From Gammaproteobacteria bacterium RBG_16_57_12 (lineage in GTDB: Bacteria; Pseudomonadota; Gammaproteobacteria; RBG-16-57-12): 7,308 nt of DNA. The notes below the pieces were generated by a model, which saw only the letters and a program-made list of their open reading frames with translations, made no database searches and had not been told where the DNA came from. The DNA is taken from NCBI GenBank assembly GCA_001801365.1, contig MGXL01000050.1, positions 10,871 to 18,178 of the forward strand. The letters are read 5' to 3'. This document shows, one piece after another, positions 1-6,494 of the stretch; positions within the stretch are counted from its first letter, which is position 1; each line of letters begins with the position of its first letter. Made by a program: the position numbers and the translations under genes.

Positions 1-565
1 TGATACGGGCAAATTCCGGCGCGTCATCGGCCACCAGACGATGGCCGCGGCTCAATAATTCCAGGGCCAGTTCGCTCTTGCCGATACCGCTTTCCCCGGT
101 GATCAGCACGCCAATACCTTTGACATCCATGAATACCCCGTGTATCACCGTCTTTTCCGCCAGGGCGCTGTCGAGGAACTTGTTCAGTTCGCTGATCAGC
201 AGATGGGTCGGGCTGCGGGAATGGAATAAGGCGGTTGCCGTATTATCGGCGCTTGCCTTCAGGTCATCTGCGGGGTAGGGCCCAGTGACAAAGACCGCCA
301 GGGGTGCCGCAGAGAATAATTGCTGTATCAGGTCATGGCGGGAATTTTTTCCCAACTGCTCCAGGTGACGGCATTCCGGCTCGCCGAGTACCTGGATACG
401 GCAGGGATGAATGCAATTCAACCGCCCCACCAGCGGATGCTCCGCATTGCCCAGGCAATTGGCTTCAAGGTTGCGGCCACCCCCTTCCCTGCCTGCGACC
501 CACTCCAGGCCCAATTTATCCCTGAGCTGGTCGAAGAGCGTCCTGACTGAAAGTAAGGCGGTCAT
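1..565 (-). CDS. hprK: HPr kinase/phosphorylase, N-terminal 188 codons (3' end off window)
   Basis: HprK uses ATP (or pyrophosphate) to phosphorylate a serine of HPr-type phosphocarriers, and also removes that phosphate, setting the state of the PTS in the cytoplasm. The frame opens at ATG 565-563 and stays open to the window edge, so about 60% of a usual 310-320 residue protein is seen. Residues 1-130 form the variable N-terminal domain. The kinase domain then begins, with the conserved His at H142 (in IHGVFMD), a P-loop at 157-164 (GESGIGKS) and the catalytic Asp pair D180/D181 in RLVADDAPEF. The C-terminal HprK signature lies beyond the window. It starts 14 bases after the ptsN stop, with only a weak AGG ahead of the ATG, so co-transcription and possible coupling with ptsN are likely. 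The natural partner would be HPr/NPr, which is not in view. The family call is very secure; activity cannot be judged from a partial gene. Confidence 0.96.
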   Translation of the reverse strand, partial: MTALLSVRTLFDQLRDKLGLEWVAGREGGGRNLEANCLGNAEHPLVGRLNCIHPCRIQVLGEPECRHLEQLGKNSRHDLIQQLFSAAPLAVFVTGPYPADDLKASADNTATALFHSRSPTHLLISELNKFLDSALAEKTVIHGVFMDVKGIGVLITGESGIGKSELALELLSRGHRLVADDAPEFARI

Positions 566-579
566 TGGCCAACCTGTAA

Positions 580-1029
580 TTATGCCTGGGTGAGCAGCCT
601 GTAAAGCGACGAGCTGTCTTTCGCCTCGCGCAGTTGCTGGCACAGCCCCTTGTTACTGAACAATTCCGCCAAGGCCGCCAGGACCTGCAGGTGCTCTTCG
701 GTCGAGGCTTCCGGGACCACCAGACAAAACAGTAAATCGACGGGGCGCTTGTCCATGGCGTCATAGTCGATGGGTTTATGCAGTTGAACAAAACCACCCA
801 TCACCTTTCTGGCCCCCTTGATACGTCCGTGAGGGATTGCCACACCCTCGCCCAGACCGGTGCTGCCCAGACGTTCGCGCGCAAACAGCCCCTCGAAGAT
901 TTCATCCGCGGACAATTCCGGGCAATCCCTGGCAATCATCTCGCTGACATGCTCCAGCAGCCGTTTCTTGCTGCTGATGATCAGGCCTGCGACAACCCGG
1001 TCTGGAGATAACAGATCTGCAATTTTCAT
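580..1029 (-). CDS. ptsN: PTS-Ntr EIIA component (nitrogen regulatory IIA protein)
   Basis: PtsN is the terminal phosphoacceptor of the nitrogen-related phosphotransfer chain (EI-Ntr, NPr, EIIA-Ntr). It works by binding regulatory targets rather than by importing sugar; in known bacteria these include potassium transport and sensor-kinase proteins. The 149-residue protein is a full EIIA mannitol/fructose-type domain. The phosphorylated histidine is H67 in GVAIPHGRI, preceded by the conserved RERLGSTGLGEG stretch (51-62); a PVDLLFCLVVP core strand follows. I chose ATG 1029 because the family usually begins just before a DLL/TIL-like segment. An in-frame ATG at 1080 would add 17 residues rich in R, H and G that match nothing I know, and would be translated through a strong inverted repeat. 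The Shine-Dalgarno match is poor for both starts. The gene lies 78 bases after hpf (27 if the longer start is used) and 14 bases before hprK, in the usual rpoN-hpf-ptsN order. Confidence 0.95.
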   Translation of the reverse strand: MKIADLLSPDRVVAGLIISSKKRLLEHVSEMIARDCPELSADEIFEGLFARERLGSTGLGEGVAIPHGRIKGARKVMGGFVQLHKPIDYDAMDKRPVDLLFCLVVPEASTEEHLQVLAALAELFSNKGLCQQLREAKDSSSLYRLLTQA

Positions 1030-1037
1030 ATTGAAAT

Positions 1038-1064
1038 CCGGACATCCGGCGCCACGATGGCGCC
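1038..1064 (-). repeat. Two overlapping inverted repeats in the hpf-ptsN gap
   Basis: A perfect 7-base stem with a 3-base loop occupies 1048-1064 (GGCGCCA, TCG, TGGCGCC on the minus strand). A second inverted repeat at 1038-1049 (CCGGA, TG, TCCGG) shares two bases with it, so the two cannot both form fully. They end 8 bases before the chosen ptsN ATG, and the only Shine-Dalgarno-like bases (CGGA) sit in the second one. No U-run follows, so this is not an intrinsic terminator. A role in mRNA processing or ptsN translation is inference only. Confidence 0.6.
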
Positions 1065-1101
1065 ACAATGATTCCGCCATTTACACTGGTTGATCCTGTA
1101 A

Positions 1102-1114
1102 CCGCTATTAGCGG
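1102..1114. repeat. Short palindrome across the hpf stop codon
   Basis: CCGCTA-T-TAGCGG is a perfect 6+6 inverted repeat with one central base, spanning the TAA stop of hpf (1108-1110). As RNA it could form only a four-pair stem with a five-base loop. It has no U-run, so it is not a terminator by itself. Confidence 0.45.
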
Positions 1115-1398
1115 CGCGTCGAGAACTTTTCCTTATACTTGATCGCCTGCCTGTCCAGCTTATCCACCAGGGCATCAATGGCGGCATACATGTCCTCATT
1201 TACCGCATCGGCAAAGAGGTTGCCGCCCGCCACGTGAATACTGGCTTCGGCCTTGTGGTTCAATTTCTCGACGGTCAGCACCACGTGGATGTCGGTGATC
1301 TTGTCCAGATGCTTTTCTATCCTGGCCATCTTGCTGGCGACATAGTCGCGCAAGGGAGGAGTGATTTCCACGTGATGGCCATCCAGGTTTATTTGCAT
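1108..1398 (-). CDS. hpf: Ribosome hibernation promoting factor, short form
   Basis: HPF binds the decoding region of the 30S subunit and promotes 100S dimer formation with RMF, storing ribosomes when growth stops. The protein has 96 residues, close to the roughly 95 of the E. coli short HPF, and lacks the C-terminal dimerisation domain of long-form HPF. It begins MQINLDGHHVEIT, has the conserved LRDYVASK segment (17-24) and a VEKLNHKAEA strand, and ends with the family's EDMYAAIDALVDKLDRQ helix and a basic tail (KYKEKFSTRR) fitting rRNA contact. The start at ATG 1398 is well supported by a TAGGAG ribosome binding site six bases upstream. It lies 15 bases after rpoN, so it is almost certainly read from the same transcript. 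It could also be called sigma-54 modulation protein (YhbH), the older name for the same family. Confidence 0.97.
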   Translation of the reverse strand: MQINLDGHHVEITPPLRDYVASKMARIEKHLDKITDIHVVLTVEKLNHKAEASIHVAGGNLFADAVNEDMYAAIDALVDKLDRQAIKYKEKFSTRR

Positions 1399-1404
1399 AA
1401 CATA

Positions 1405-1410
1405 CTCCTA
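1405..1410 (-). promoter_or_regulatory. Strong ribosome binding site of hpf
   Basis: TAGGAG on the minus strand lies six bases before the hpf ATG. It is the clearest Shine-Dalgarno sequence in the window; most other genes here have weak ones. This suggests HPF is translated at a higher rate than the neighbouring rpoN and ptsN from a shared message (inference). Confidence 0.75.
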
Positions 1411-1413
1411 AAT

Positions 1414-2871
1414 TTAACTGAGACGTTTTCTTTCATTGGATGGCGGAATACACAGCGCCTCACGATACTTGGCAATGGTTCGGCGCGCCACGTTGATGCC
1501 CTGCGCGGTCAGCACATCCGCCAGCTTGCTGTCACTCAATGGCCGGCGGGCATCTTCCGCCGAAACCAGCTTTTTGATCAGGGCCCGTATCGCCGTCGAG
1601 GAACACTCCCCCCCATCCACCGTGCTGACATGACTGGAAAAGAAATATTTTAATTCAAATATCCCACGAGGGGTATGCATATATTTCTTGTTAGTTACCC
1701 GCGAGATGGTGGACTCGTGCATATTGACCACCTCGGCGACATCGTGCAGCACCAGCGCCTTCATGGCCTCTTCGCCATATTCAAAAAAGCCGCGCTGCCT
1801 TTCCACAATACATTTACCTACCTTGAGCAAGGTTTCGTTGCGGCTTTGCAGGCTTTTCAGGAACCAGCGCGCCTCCTGCAACTGATTCTTCATATAGGTA
1901 TTGTCGCTGCTGTCATTGGCCCGCTTCACCATATTGGCATAAACCGAATTGATGCGCAGACGCGGTATGGCATCGGTGTTCAATTCCACCTTCCAGGTGT
2001 TTTTCGCCTTATGGACGATCAGGTCCGGAATAATATACTCGGTACGTACTCCCGAAACCTGGCCGCCGGGGCGGGGATTAAGTGACTGGATCAACAGGAT
2101 GATCTGTTGTAAATCCTCTTCGGGCAGGCGCAAACGCCTCATCAACTGGGCATAATCATGACCCGCCAGCAAGACCAGATGCTCCGCCACCAGGTGCCTG
2201 GCTTCTTTAAGCCAGGGCGTGTCTGTAGGCAACTGCTTGATCTGCAACAGCATGCACTCCTGCAGGTTGCGCGCCCCCACGCCGGGCGGATCGAAATTCT
2301 GGATGGCCATAAGCACGGCCTCGAGTTCATCGAGCTCCACTTCCTCGGCTGAATCAAGACCACCCCGCAGATCTTCCAGGGAACAGGCCAAATACCCGTC
2401 TTCGTCGATCGCATCGATTATCGCCTCGGCCAGCATTTCATCCCGCTCGGAAAAATGCGACAGGCGCATTTGCCAGCGCAGATGATCGATCAGGCTCTCC
2501 TCTTCATCACCCTGTTCGAATTCGCGACCGTGTTCATCGGATCGTGATGCCGCACCGCCGACAGTGGGTTCATAGATATCATCCCACGCTGCATCCACCG
2601 GCAGGTCTTCGGGGATTTCTTCGCTCTCGCGCGCTTCGGTCTCTGCGGTTTCCGCGTTCTCCGATGGTTCCGCCACAGATTCCAGCTCGCGACGGTCGGT
2701 TTCCCGCTCGCCTTCCTCGGCCTGCATCTCCAGCATGGGATTGGTTTCGATGGCTTCCTGGATTTCCTGCTGCAATTCCAGCGTCGACAACTGCAACAGG
2801 CGTATGGCCTGCTGCAGCTGAGGCGTCATGGTCAGCTGTTGGCCAAGTCTTAGCTGTAGTGATTGCTTCAT
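1414..2871 (-). CDS. rpoN: RNA polymerase sigma-54 factor
   Basis: Sigma-54 directs RNA polymerase to -24/-12 promoters and needs AAA+ activator proteins for open-complex formation; it controls nitrogen use, motility and other regulons. The 485-residue product is typical in length. Region I (1-50) is the Gln/Leu-rich activator-responsive segment beginning [12 protein letters not shown]. Region II (about 50-110) is strongly acidic, with many Glu residues. Core-binding sequence follows from about 120. The helix-turn-helix lies near 374-393 ([10 protein letters not shown]), and the RpoN box is at 462-471 ([10 protein letters not shown]), reading the -24 element. I chose ATG 2871 because the family starts MKQ; a TTG at 2901 would add ten unconserved residues. 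The Shine-Dalgarno match is weak. The gene follows lptB by 84 bases, a common arrangement in beta- and gammaproteobacteria, and precedes hpf by 15 bases. Confidence 0.98.
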   Translation of the reverse strand: MKQSLQLRLGQQLTMTPQLQQAIRLLQLSTLELQQEIQEAIETNPMLEMQAEEGERETDRRELESVAEPSENAETAETEARESEEIPEDLPVDAAWDDIYEPTVGGAASRSDEHGREFEQGDEEESLIDHLRWQMRLSHFSERDEMLAEAIIDAIDEDGYLACSLEDLRGGLDSAEEVELDELEAVLMAIQNFDPPGVGARNLQECMLLQIKQLPTDTPWLKEARHLVAEHLVLLAGHDYAQLMRRLRLPEEDLQQIILLIQSLNPRPGGQVSGVRTEYIIPDLIVHKAKNTWKVELNTDAIPRLRINSVYANMVKRANDSSDNTYMKNQLQEARWFLKSLQSRNETLLKVGKCIVERQRGFFEYGEEAMKALVLHDVAEVVNMHESTISRVTNKKYMHTPRGIFELKYFFSSHVSTVDGGECSSTAIRALIKKLVSAEDARRPLSDSKLADVLTAQGINVARRTIAKYREALCIPPSNERKRLS

Positions 2872-2897
2872 GATGACCGGCAGATTCCAAGGAGTGG

Positions 2898-2912
2898 GCA
2901 ATGCAGGTGCAG
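2898..2912 (-). promoter_or_regulatory. Degenerate sigma-54-like -24/-12 element ahead of rpoN
   Basis: In the lptB-rpoN gap the minus strand reads CTGCAC, five bases, TTGC. The sigma-54 consensus is TGGCAC-N5-TTGC, so 8 of 10 positions match with exact spacing, but one G of the near-invariant GG pair is replaced by T. A start would fall near 2887, about 16 bases before the rpoN ATG. I see no convincing sigma-70 promoter in the same gap. The match may be chance, as no activator site is evident. Confidence 0.25.
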
Positions 2913-2947
2913 TTGTGTTTTCACATCACTGCTATCGGCATCTGGCA

Positions 2948-2957
2948 AAACATGTTT
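2948..2957. repeat. Short palindrome at the lptB stop codon
   Basis: AAACATGTTT is a perfect ten-base palindrome that includes two bases of the lptB TAA stop. It could be a protein-binding half of the lptB-rpoN gap or chance; it is AT-rich and cannot act as a terminator. Confidence 0.3.
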
Positions 2958-3681
2958 ACAGACTGAACTCATTGCCCAAATATACCTCTTTCACTTCGTG
3001 GTTTTCCAGAATTTCCTGTGGTGTGCCGTCCGCAATGACCTTTCCCGTGTTCATAATATAGGCCCGTTGGCAGATGCTGAGTGTTTCCCGGACGTTGTGA
3101 TCGGTAATCAATATCCCGATCCCCCGCCGGCACAGATGCTCGATGATGCGACGGATATCCAGCACCGACAGGGGGTCCACACCGGCGAAAGGTTCATCCA
3201 GCAGAATGAAATGCGGCTCCATGGCCAAGGCCCGGGCAATCTCCACCCGGCGCCGTTCCCCCCCGGACAGGGTCATTCCCAGGCTGTCACGAATAGGCGC
3301 GATATGAAACTCCTGTAACAGCGATTCCAGCTTCTCTTCCTGTTGCGGCCGGTCGAGATCGCGGCGCGTTTCCAGCACGGCCAGCACATTCTGCGCCACG
3401 GACAGCTTGCGAAACACCGAGGCTTCCTGCGGCAGATAGCCGATGCCCAGGCGTGCGCGCGCATGCAGGGGATAGCGGGTAATATCCTGGTCATCGAGTG
3501 CAATCTGTCCGGAATCACAGGGAATCAGCCCGACGATCATATAAAAGCAGGTCGTCTTCCCCGCCCCATTGGGTCCCAGCAGTCCAACCACTTCACCGCT
3601 ATTCACTTCCAGGCTGACATCCTTGACCACCTCACGCCGCCGGTAGCGCTTGGCGATATGCTCTACCCGCAGGATACTCAC
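2956..3681 (-). CDS. lptB: LPS export ABC transporter ATP-binding protein
   Basis: LptB is the cytoplasmic ATPase dimer that, with LptF and LptG, extracts lipopolysaccharide from the inner membrane and pushes it along the LptC-LptA bridge. The protein has 241 residues, the usual length. Walker A is at 36-44 ([10 protein letters not shown]42), the Q-loop at Q85 (YLPQEASVF), the ABC signature at 138-142 (LSGGE), Walker B ends at the catalytic E163 ([11 protein letters not shown]), and the switch histidine is H195 (ITDHNVRET). These match the E. coli positions K42, E163 and H195. The start is GTG 3681, which overlaps the lptA stop as GTGA, with GGGA about seven bases upstream, indicating translational coupling to lptA. 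LptF and LptG are not in the window and are normally encoded elsewhere. All catalytic residues are intact. Confidence 0.98.
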   Translation of the reverse strand: MSILRVEHIAKRYRRREVVKDVSLEVNSGEVVGLLGPNGAGKTTCFYMIVGLIPCDSGQIALDDQDITRYPLHARARLGIGYLPQEASVFRKLSVAQNVLAVLETRRDLDRPQQEEKLESLLQEFHIAPIRDSLGMTLSGGERRRVEIARALAMEPHFILLDEPFAGVDPLSVLDIRRIIEHLCRRGIGILITDHNVRETLSICQRAYIMNTGKVIADGTPQEILENHEVKEVYLGNEFSL

Positions 3682-4223
3682 GGCTGATCCCGAGTCGGCA
3701 ATGATTCCCTGCCCGCTTTGGTTTTGTCTTCAGGATGGAGGATGACGCGGACCCTGCCCTGTTCCTGCTCACCCTTGGCGGCGCTGACCATCTCGGTGCG
3801 GGTATCGAAGACGATGCGATTGCCGCGAAACTCATTGTCGTCCTGTTGCAGCAGAGCCTCACCGGACATCACCAGCTTGCCATCCTCCACGGTATAGACC
3901 ATCTGGCGGGCACTGGCCTTCGTCACCGGCTTGCCGGGCGGTTCCTGATGATACTGTACAGGATTTCCCTGGGCCTCGACCTTGCTTAATTGTTTTTCCC
4001 TGGCATAGACCGTCACCTCATCCGCCGACATCCGGATGGCTCCGTGGGTCAGCACGACATTACCACTATAGACGCTCTTTTGTTCCCGCTCATAAATATC
4101 GACACGATCCGCCTCGATATAGACCGGAGCGGTGATGTCGGGGGCGGCCATGGCGGGTGCGGCGCCAATCCACAACGCCAGCCCCAGCCAGAAGATGATT
4201 TTAGTTAGTAAAGGTCTGTTCAT
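3678..4223 (-). CDS. lptA: Periplasmic LPS transport protein LptA (OstA-like)
   Basis: LptA forms the periplasmic bridge of stacked beta-jellyroll units that carries lipopolysaccharide from LptC to LptD in the outer membrane. From ATG 4223 the protein has 181 residues. It starts with a Sec signal peptide: positive residues R3/K8, a hydrophobic core at about 9-22, and a likely cleavage after A26 (AMA, then APD). The mature part shows the OstA pattern: [36 protein letters not shown], and later [22 protein letters not shown] charged tail follows. A GTG at 4244 in frame would add seven residues (MARCVWC) ahead of the signal peptide; the ATG gives a cleaner signal sequence, so I prefer it. The gene overlaps lptC by 23 bases and lptB by four, so lptC-lptA-lptB are coupled. 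I see no sigma-E-like promoter upstream of lptA. Confidence 0.95.
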   Translation of the reverse strand: MNRPLLTKIIFWLGLALWIGAAPAMAAPDITAPVYIEADRVDIYEREQKSVYSGNVVLTHGAIRMSADEVTVYAREKQLSKVEAQGNPVQYHQEPPGKPVTKASARQMVYTVEDGKLVMSGEALLQQDDNEFRGNRIVFDTRTEMVSAAKGEQEQGRVRVILHPEDKTKAGRESLPTRDQP

Positions 4224-4785
4224 GCACCAAACGCACCTGGCCACTCAGCACCAGATGATCCTCCTTCAGAAAATATTCGAGCCCCGCGGCGTCGATGGTT
4301 TGATACCGGCCACGTGTCATCCGGACCGGCTGCCCGGAGTGTACATGTTCCTGCGCCAGATCGATGACCAGATCCTGAGTGAGAACCTGCATGGGCATCT
4401 GCCCGAGCTGGAGCAAACGCCGCATGGATACATCTCCCTGCAAATTCAGCATTTTGCCACCCGCCGTCAAGCGGCCCTGCTCTGCCTCAACCAGCCACTG
4501 TTCCAGTTGCCCCTGATAGAGCACCAGATTCGGTCGGCGCAGCTCGGTAAGATCAGTATCCGGATAATGGACCATATATTCCGATCGCAATTTGTTATCC
4601 TTCATCCCCTGTGCATTCATCACCGTCAGCGTGAAGTCCTTCATATAATAATCCGGTTCATGACGCCGCTGTAACCCGCCCCCAACCTCGGGGGCGACAT
4701 TGAAGTGCTCAAGCCACCAGGTCAATCCTGCCAGCACGATCAGCAGAATCATCAGCGCGGCGCGTTTTAGGGTAAGGAAACGCAT
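4201..4785 (-). CDS. lptC: LPS export system protein LptC
   Basis: LptC is the bitopic inner-membrane protein that receives lipopolysaccharide from the LptB2FG extractor and hands it to LptA. It has 194 residues, near the E. coli length of 191. One transmembrane helix lies at about 9-25, after a short basic N-terminus (MRFLTLKR), which predicts a cytoplasmic N-terminus and a periplasmic body. The body has the family's YYMKDFTLTVMNAQG opening (46-60), then LRSEYMVHYPDTD, and repeats of the LptA-like beta fold ([21 protein letters not shown]). Sequence in this family is poorly conserved, so the call rests on this pattern plus position between kdsC and lptA. The start ATG 4785 follows an in-frame TGA three codons upstream, which fixes it as the first possible ATG; its Shine-Dalgarno is weak. 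The gap from kdsC is 49 bases, with no obvious promoter. Confidence 0.93.
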   Translation of the reverse strand: MRFLTLKRAALMILLIVLAGLTWWLEHFNVAPEVGGGLQRRHEPDYYMKDFTLTVMNAQGMKDNKLRSEYMVHYPDTDLTELRRPNLVLYQGQLEQWLVEAEQGRLTAGGKMLNLQGDVSMRRLLQLGQMPMQVLTQDLVIDLAQEHVHSGQPVRMTRGRYQTIDAAGLEYFLKEDHLVLSGQVRLVHEQTFTN

Positions 4786-4834
4786 ATCAGTTCAGGGCAC
4801 TTCAGGCACCAGGCGGAAAGGCAATCCGGATCAC

Positions 4835-5356
4835 TTACAGATATCTGCTCATCTGGGCCTCAAGGGTTCCCTGGGCCTCCATGATCAGTTCACACACATC
4901 CCGAGCCGCGCCCCGGCCACCGGCATTCGGCGTCTGCCAATGGGCGTGTTTTTTCACCAGCTCATGGGCATCCTGCACGGCAATCGCCAGCCCGACACGC
5001 CGCATGATGGGCAAATCCACCACATCATCACCCACATAGGCCACCTGCTCGGACCTCAGGTGCAAATCTTCCAGCAATTGCACATAGGCCGGCAGTTTGT
5101 CCTGTTGCCCCTGATAAACGTGCTCGATGCCAAGATTCTGCATGCGGCGGGCCACCAGAGCGGAGTTGCGCCCGGTGATGATACCAACCCTGACACCGGA
5201 ATCCTGCAACATTTTCATGCCATGCCCGTCACGTGAATGAAAGGCCTTGATTTCCTGGCCGTCATCACAGTAATACAGGCTGCCATCGGTAAGCACGCCG
5301 TCCACATCGAACACCACCATTTTGATCGACGCGGCCTTGGTTAAAATATCCTGCAT
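4835..5356 (-). CDS. kdsC: 3-deoxy-D-manno-octulosonate 8-phosphate phosphatase
   Basis: KdsC hydrolyses Kdo-8-phosphate to Kdo and phosphate, the third step of Kdo synthesis, in the cytoplasm. The 173-residue protein is a minimal HAD phosphatase without a cap domain; family members act as tetramers. The motifs are intact: nucleophile D17 and acid/base D19 in FDVDGVLTDG (16-25), motif II T61 in IITGR, motif III K87 in GQQDK, and D110/D111 with D114 in VGDDVVD. The C-terminal GGRGAARDVCELI stretch, which contributes to a neighbour's active site in this family, is also present. It is about 15 residues shorter than E. coli KdsC, all at the poorly conserved N-terminus. It starts 27 bases after the kdsD stop, pairing it with the enzyme that begins the pathway. 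No sign of degradation. Confidence 0.97.
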   Translation of the reverse strand: MQDILTKAASIKMVVFDVDGVLTDGSLYYCDDGQEIKAFHSRDGHGMKMLQDSGVRVGIITGRNSALVARRMQNLGIEHVYQGQQDKLPAYVQLLEDLHLRSEQVAYVGDDVVDLPIMRRVGLAIAVQDAHELVKKHAHWQTPNAGGRGAARDVCELIMEAQGTLEAQMSRYL

Positions 5357-5383
5357 ATTTCAAATCCCGTTTCGATTGTCCAG

Positions 5384-6358
5384 TCAGACCACGCCCGCCC
5401 GCAGCAAATCGTGCATGTTCAGTGCGCCCATCAGCCGGTGCTCAGCATCGACCACGGGCAAGGCGTTGATCTTGTGTTGCTCCATCATCTGCAAAACCTC
5501 TGCCGCCAGCATCTCGGGGCGGGCGGTCTTGCAGTGACGTGTCATGTGTTCATCAATGTGCATGGCGCGGATGTTGACTTCGCCATGATCCAGCACCCGG
5601 CGCAGATCCCCGTCGGTGAACACCCCCGACACCCGTTGCCCGGTATCGACGATCACCACCATGCCCAGGCCCTTGCGGGTCATCTCCACCAAGGCATCGC
5701 CCAGTGTGGCGGTTGGCGCCACCTGCGGAATCGCGGGGCCGGTATGCATGATATCGTGCACATGCAAAAGCAGTCGCCGCCCCAGACTGCCGGCGGGATG
5801 GGAACGGGCAAAATCTTCCGCGGTGAAACCGCGTGACTCCAGCAGCGAGACCGCCAGGGCATCCCCCATCACCAGTGTAACGGTGGTGCTGGAGGTCGGC
5901 GCCAGACCCAGCGGGCAGGCCTCTTTCTCGACACTCACATCGATGTGCACGGTCGCCTCGCGCGCCAGGGTGGACTGAGGCCGGCCGGTCAGGGCGATCA
6001 AGGGCACGCCGAGTCGTTTGATGATGGGCAGGATCGTGAGAATTTCTTCGGTCTCTCCGGAATTGGACAAGGCCAGTACCACATCCTTGTCGGTAATCAT
6101 CCCCAGGTCGCCATGGCTGGCCTCGCCGGGGTGCACAAAAAACGCCGGACTGCCGGTGCTGGCCAGGGTGGCGGCCACCTTGCTGCCAACGTGGCCCGAC
6201 TTGCCCATGCCCATCACGATGATGCGTCCCTCACAGGCCAGCATGTGACGGCAGGCGGCCACGAAGTTCTCGTCGACACGCGTGCTCAAGGCCTTCACCG
6301 CCTCAGCCTCGGTGTCTATCACCGCCCGCCCCAATCGTTTCAGTTGATGTTCATCCAT
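5384..6358 (-). CDS. kdsD: D-arabinose 5-phosphate isomerase
   Basis: KdsD interconverts ribulose 5-phosphate and arabinose 5-phosphate, the first committed step towards Kdo. The 324-residue product (E. coli 328) has a SIS sugar isomerase domain at about 40-185, followed by two CBS domains at about 204-262 and 271-322. The SIS core shows VMGMGKSGHVG, FFVHPGEASHGDLGM and LSNSGETEEI. Residues K53, E105, E146 and H187 line up, with a constant offset of six, with the E. coli catalytic residues K59, E111, E152 and H193 as I recall them. The C-terminus ends MHDLLRAGVV as in E. coli. I chose ATG 6358 because it has AGCAGG five bases ahead and the expected length. An in-frame ATG at 6457 would add 33 unconserved residues and lies inside the proposed -10 box. 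The gene is followed closely by kdsC. Confidence 0.97.
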   Translation of the reverse strand: MDEHQLKRLGRAVIDTEAEAVKALSTRVDENFVAACRHMLACEGRIIVMGMGKSGHVGSKVAATLASTGSPAFFVHPGEASHGDLGMITDKDVVLALSNSGETEEILTILPIIKRLGVPLIALTGRPQSTLAREATVHIDVSVEKEACPLGLAPTSSTTVTLVMGDALAVSLLESRGFTAEDFARSHPAGSLGRRLLLHVHDIMHTGPAIPQVAPTATLGDALVEMTRKGLGMVVIVDTGQRVSGVFTDGDLRRVLDHGEVNIRAMHIDEHMTRHCKTARPEMLAAEVLQMMEQHKINALPVVDAEHRLMGALNMHDLLRAGVV

Positions 6359-6452
6359 AGTGGCCTGCTCTGTAAACGCGCTCGGGTGATTCCCCGCAGT
6401 TGCCGAATATTGGCCGCCAACAGCTTGCTGAAAAACCACACACAGGCACGGG

Positions 6453-6481
6453 ATCATACCACAATATCCAGGCTCTTCTTA
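6453..6481 (-). promoter_or_regulatory. Putative extended -10 sigma-70 promoter for kdsD-kdsC-lpt genes
   Basis: In the 120-base ubiA-kdsD gap the minus strand carries TGGTATGAT (6461-6453): a TGn extension and a TATGAT box, five of six matches to TATAAT. The -35 position (TAAGAA, 6481-6476, 17-base spacing) is poor, as is tolerated for extended -10 promoters. Transcription would begin near 6446, giving a leader of about 88 bases before kdsD. A TTGGC-G-GCCAA palindrome lies in that leader. The position at the head of the cluster is supportive, but this is a motif call only. Confidence 0.5.
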
Positions 6482-6494
6482 TCTGGTTAGATAA
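6479..6494. repeat. Short inverted repeat covering the ubiA stop codon
   Basis: TTATCT-GGTT-AGATAA is a perfect 6-base stem with a 4-base loop that includes the ubiA TAA stop (6481-6479). It is AT-rich and has no following U-run, so I do not call it a terminator. Confidence 0.35.

Noticed and set aside
638..652. TGGCAC followed by TTG on the plus strand, resembling a sigma-54 promoter
   Set aside because: The spacing is one base too long, the final C of TTGC is missing, and it lies antisense inside ptsN with no plus-strand gene downstream.
1048..1064. GC-rich stem-loop as an intrinsic terminator after hpf
   Set aside because: No U-run follows on the minus strand; the stem is followed by GGATG and then the ptsN start.
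2872..2901. TTG at 2901 as the rpoN start
   Set aside because: It would add ten residues not found in sigma-54 proteins, which begin MKQ; the added codons overlap the proposed promoter element.
4132..4674. A long plus-strand open frame (180 codons) opposite lptC/lptA
   Set aside because: It lies wholly opposite well-supported genes, has no recognisable domain and no ribosome binding site I can support; its composition is that of a reverse-frame shadow (rich in H, Q, P, R).
5945..6490. A plus-strand open frame (181 codons) opposite kdsD
   Set aside because: Antisense shadow of a GC-rich conserved gene; its residues mirror kdsD codons and resemble no family.
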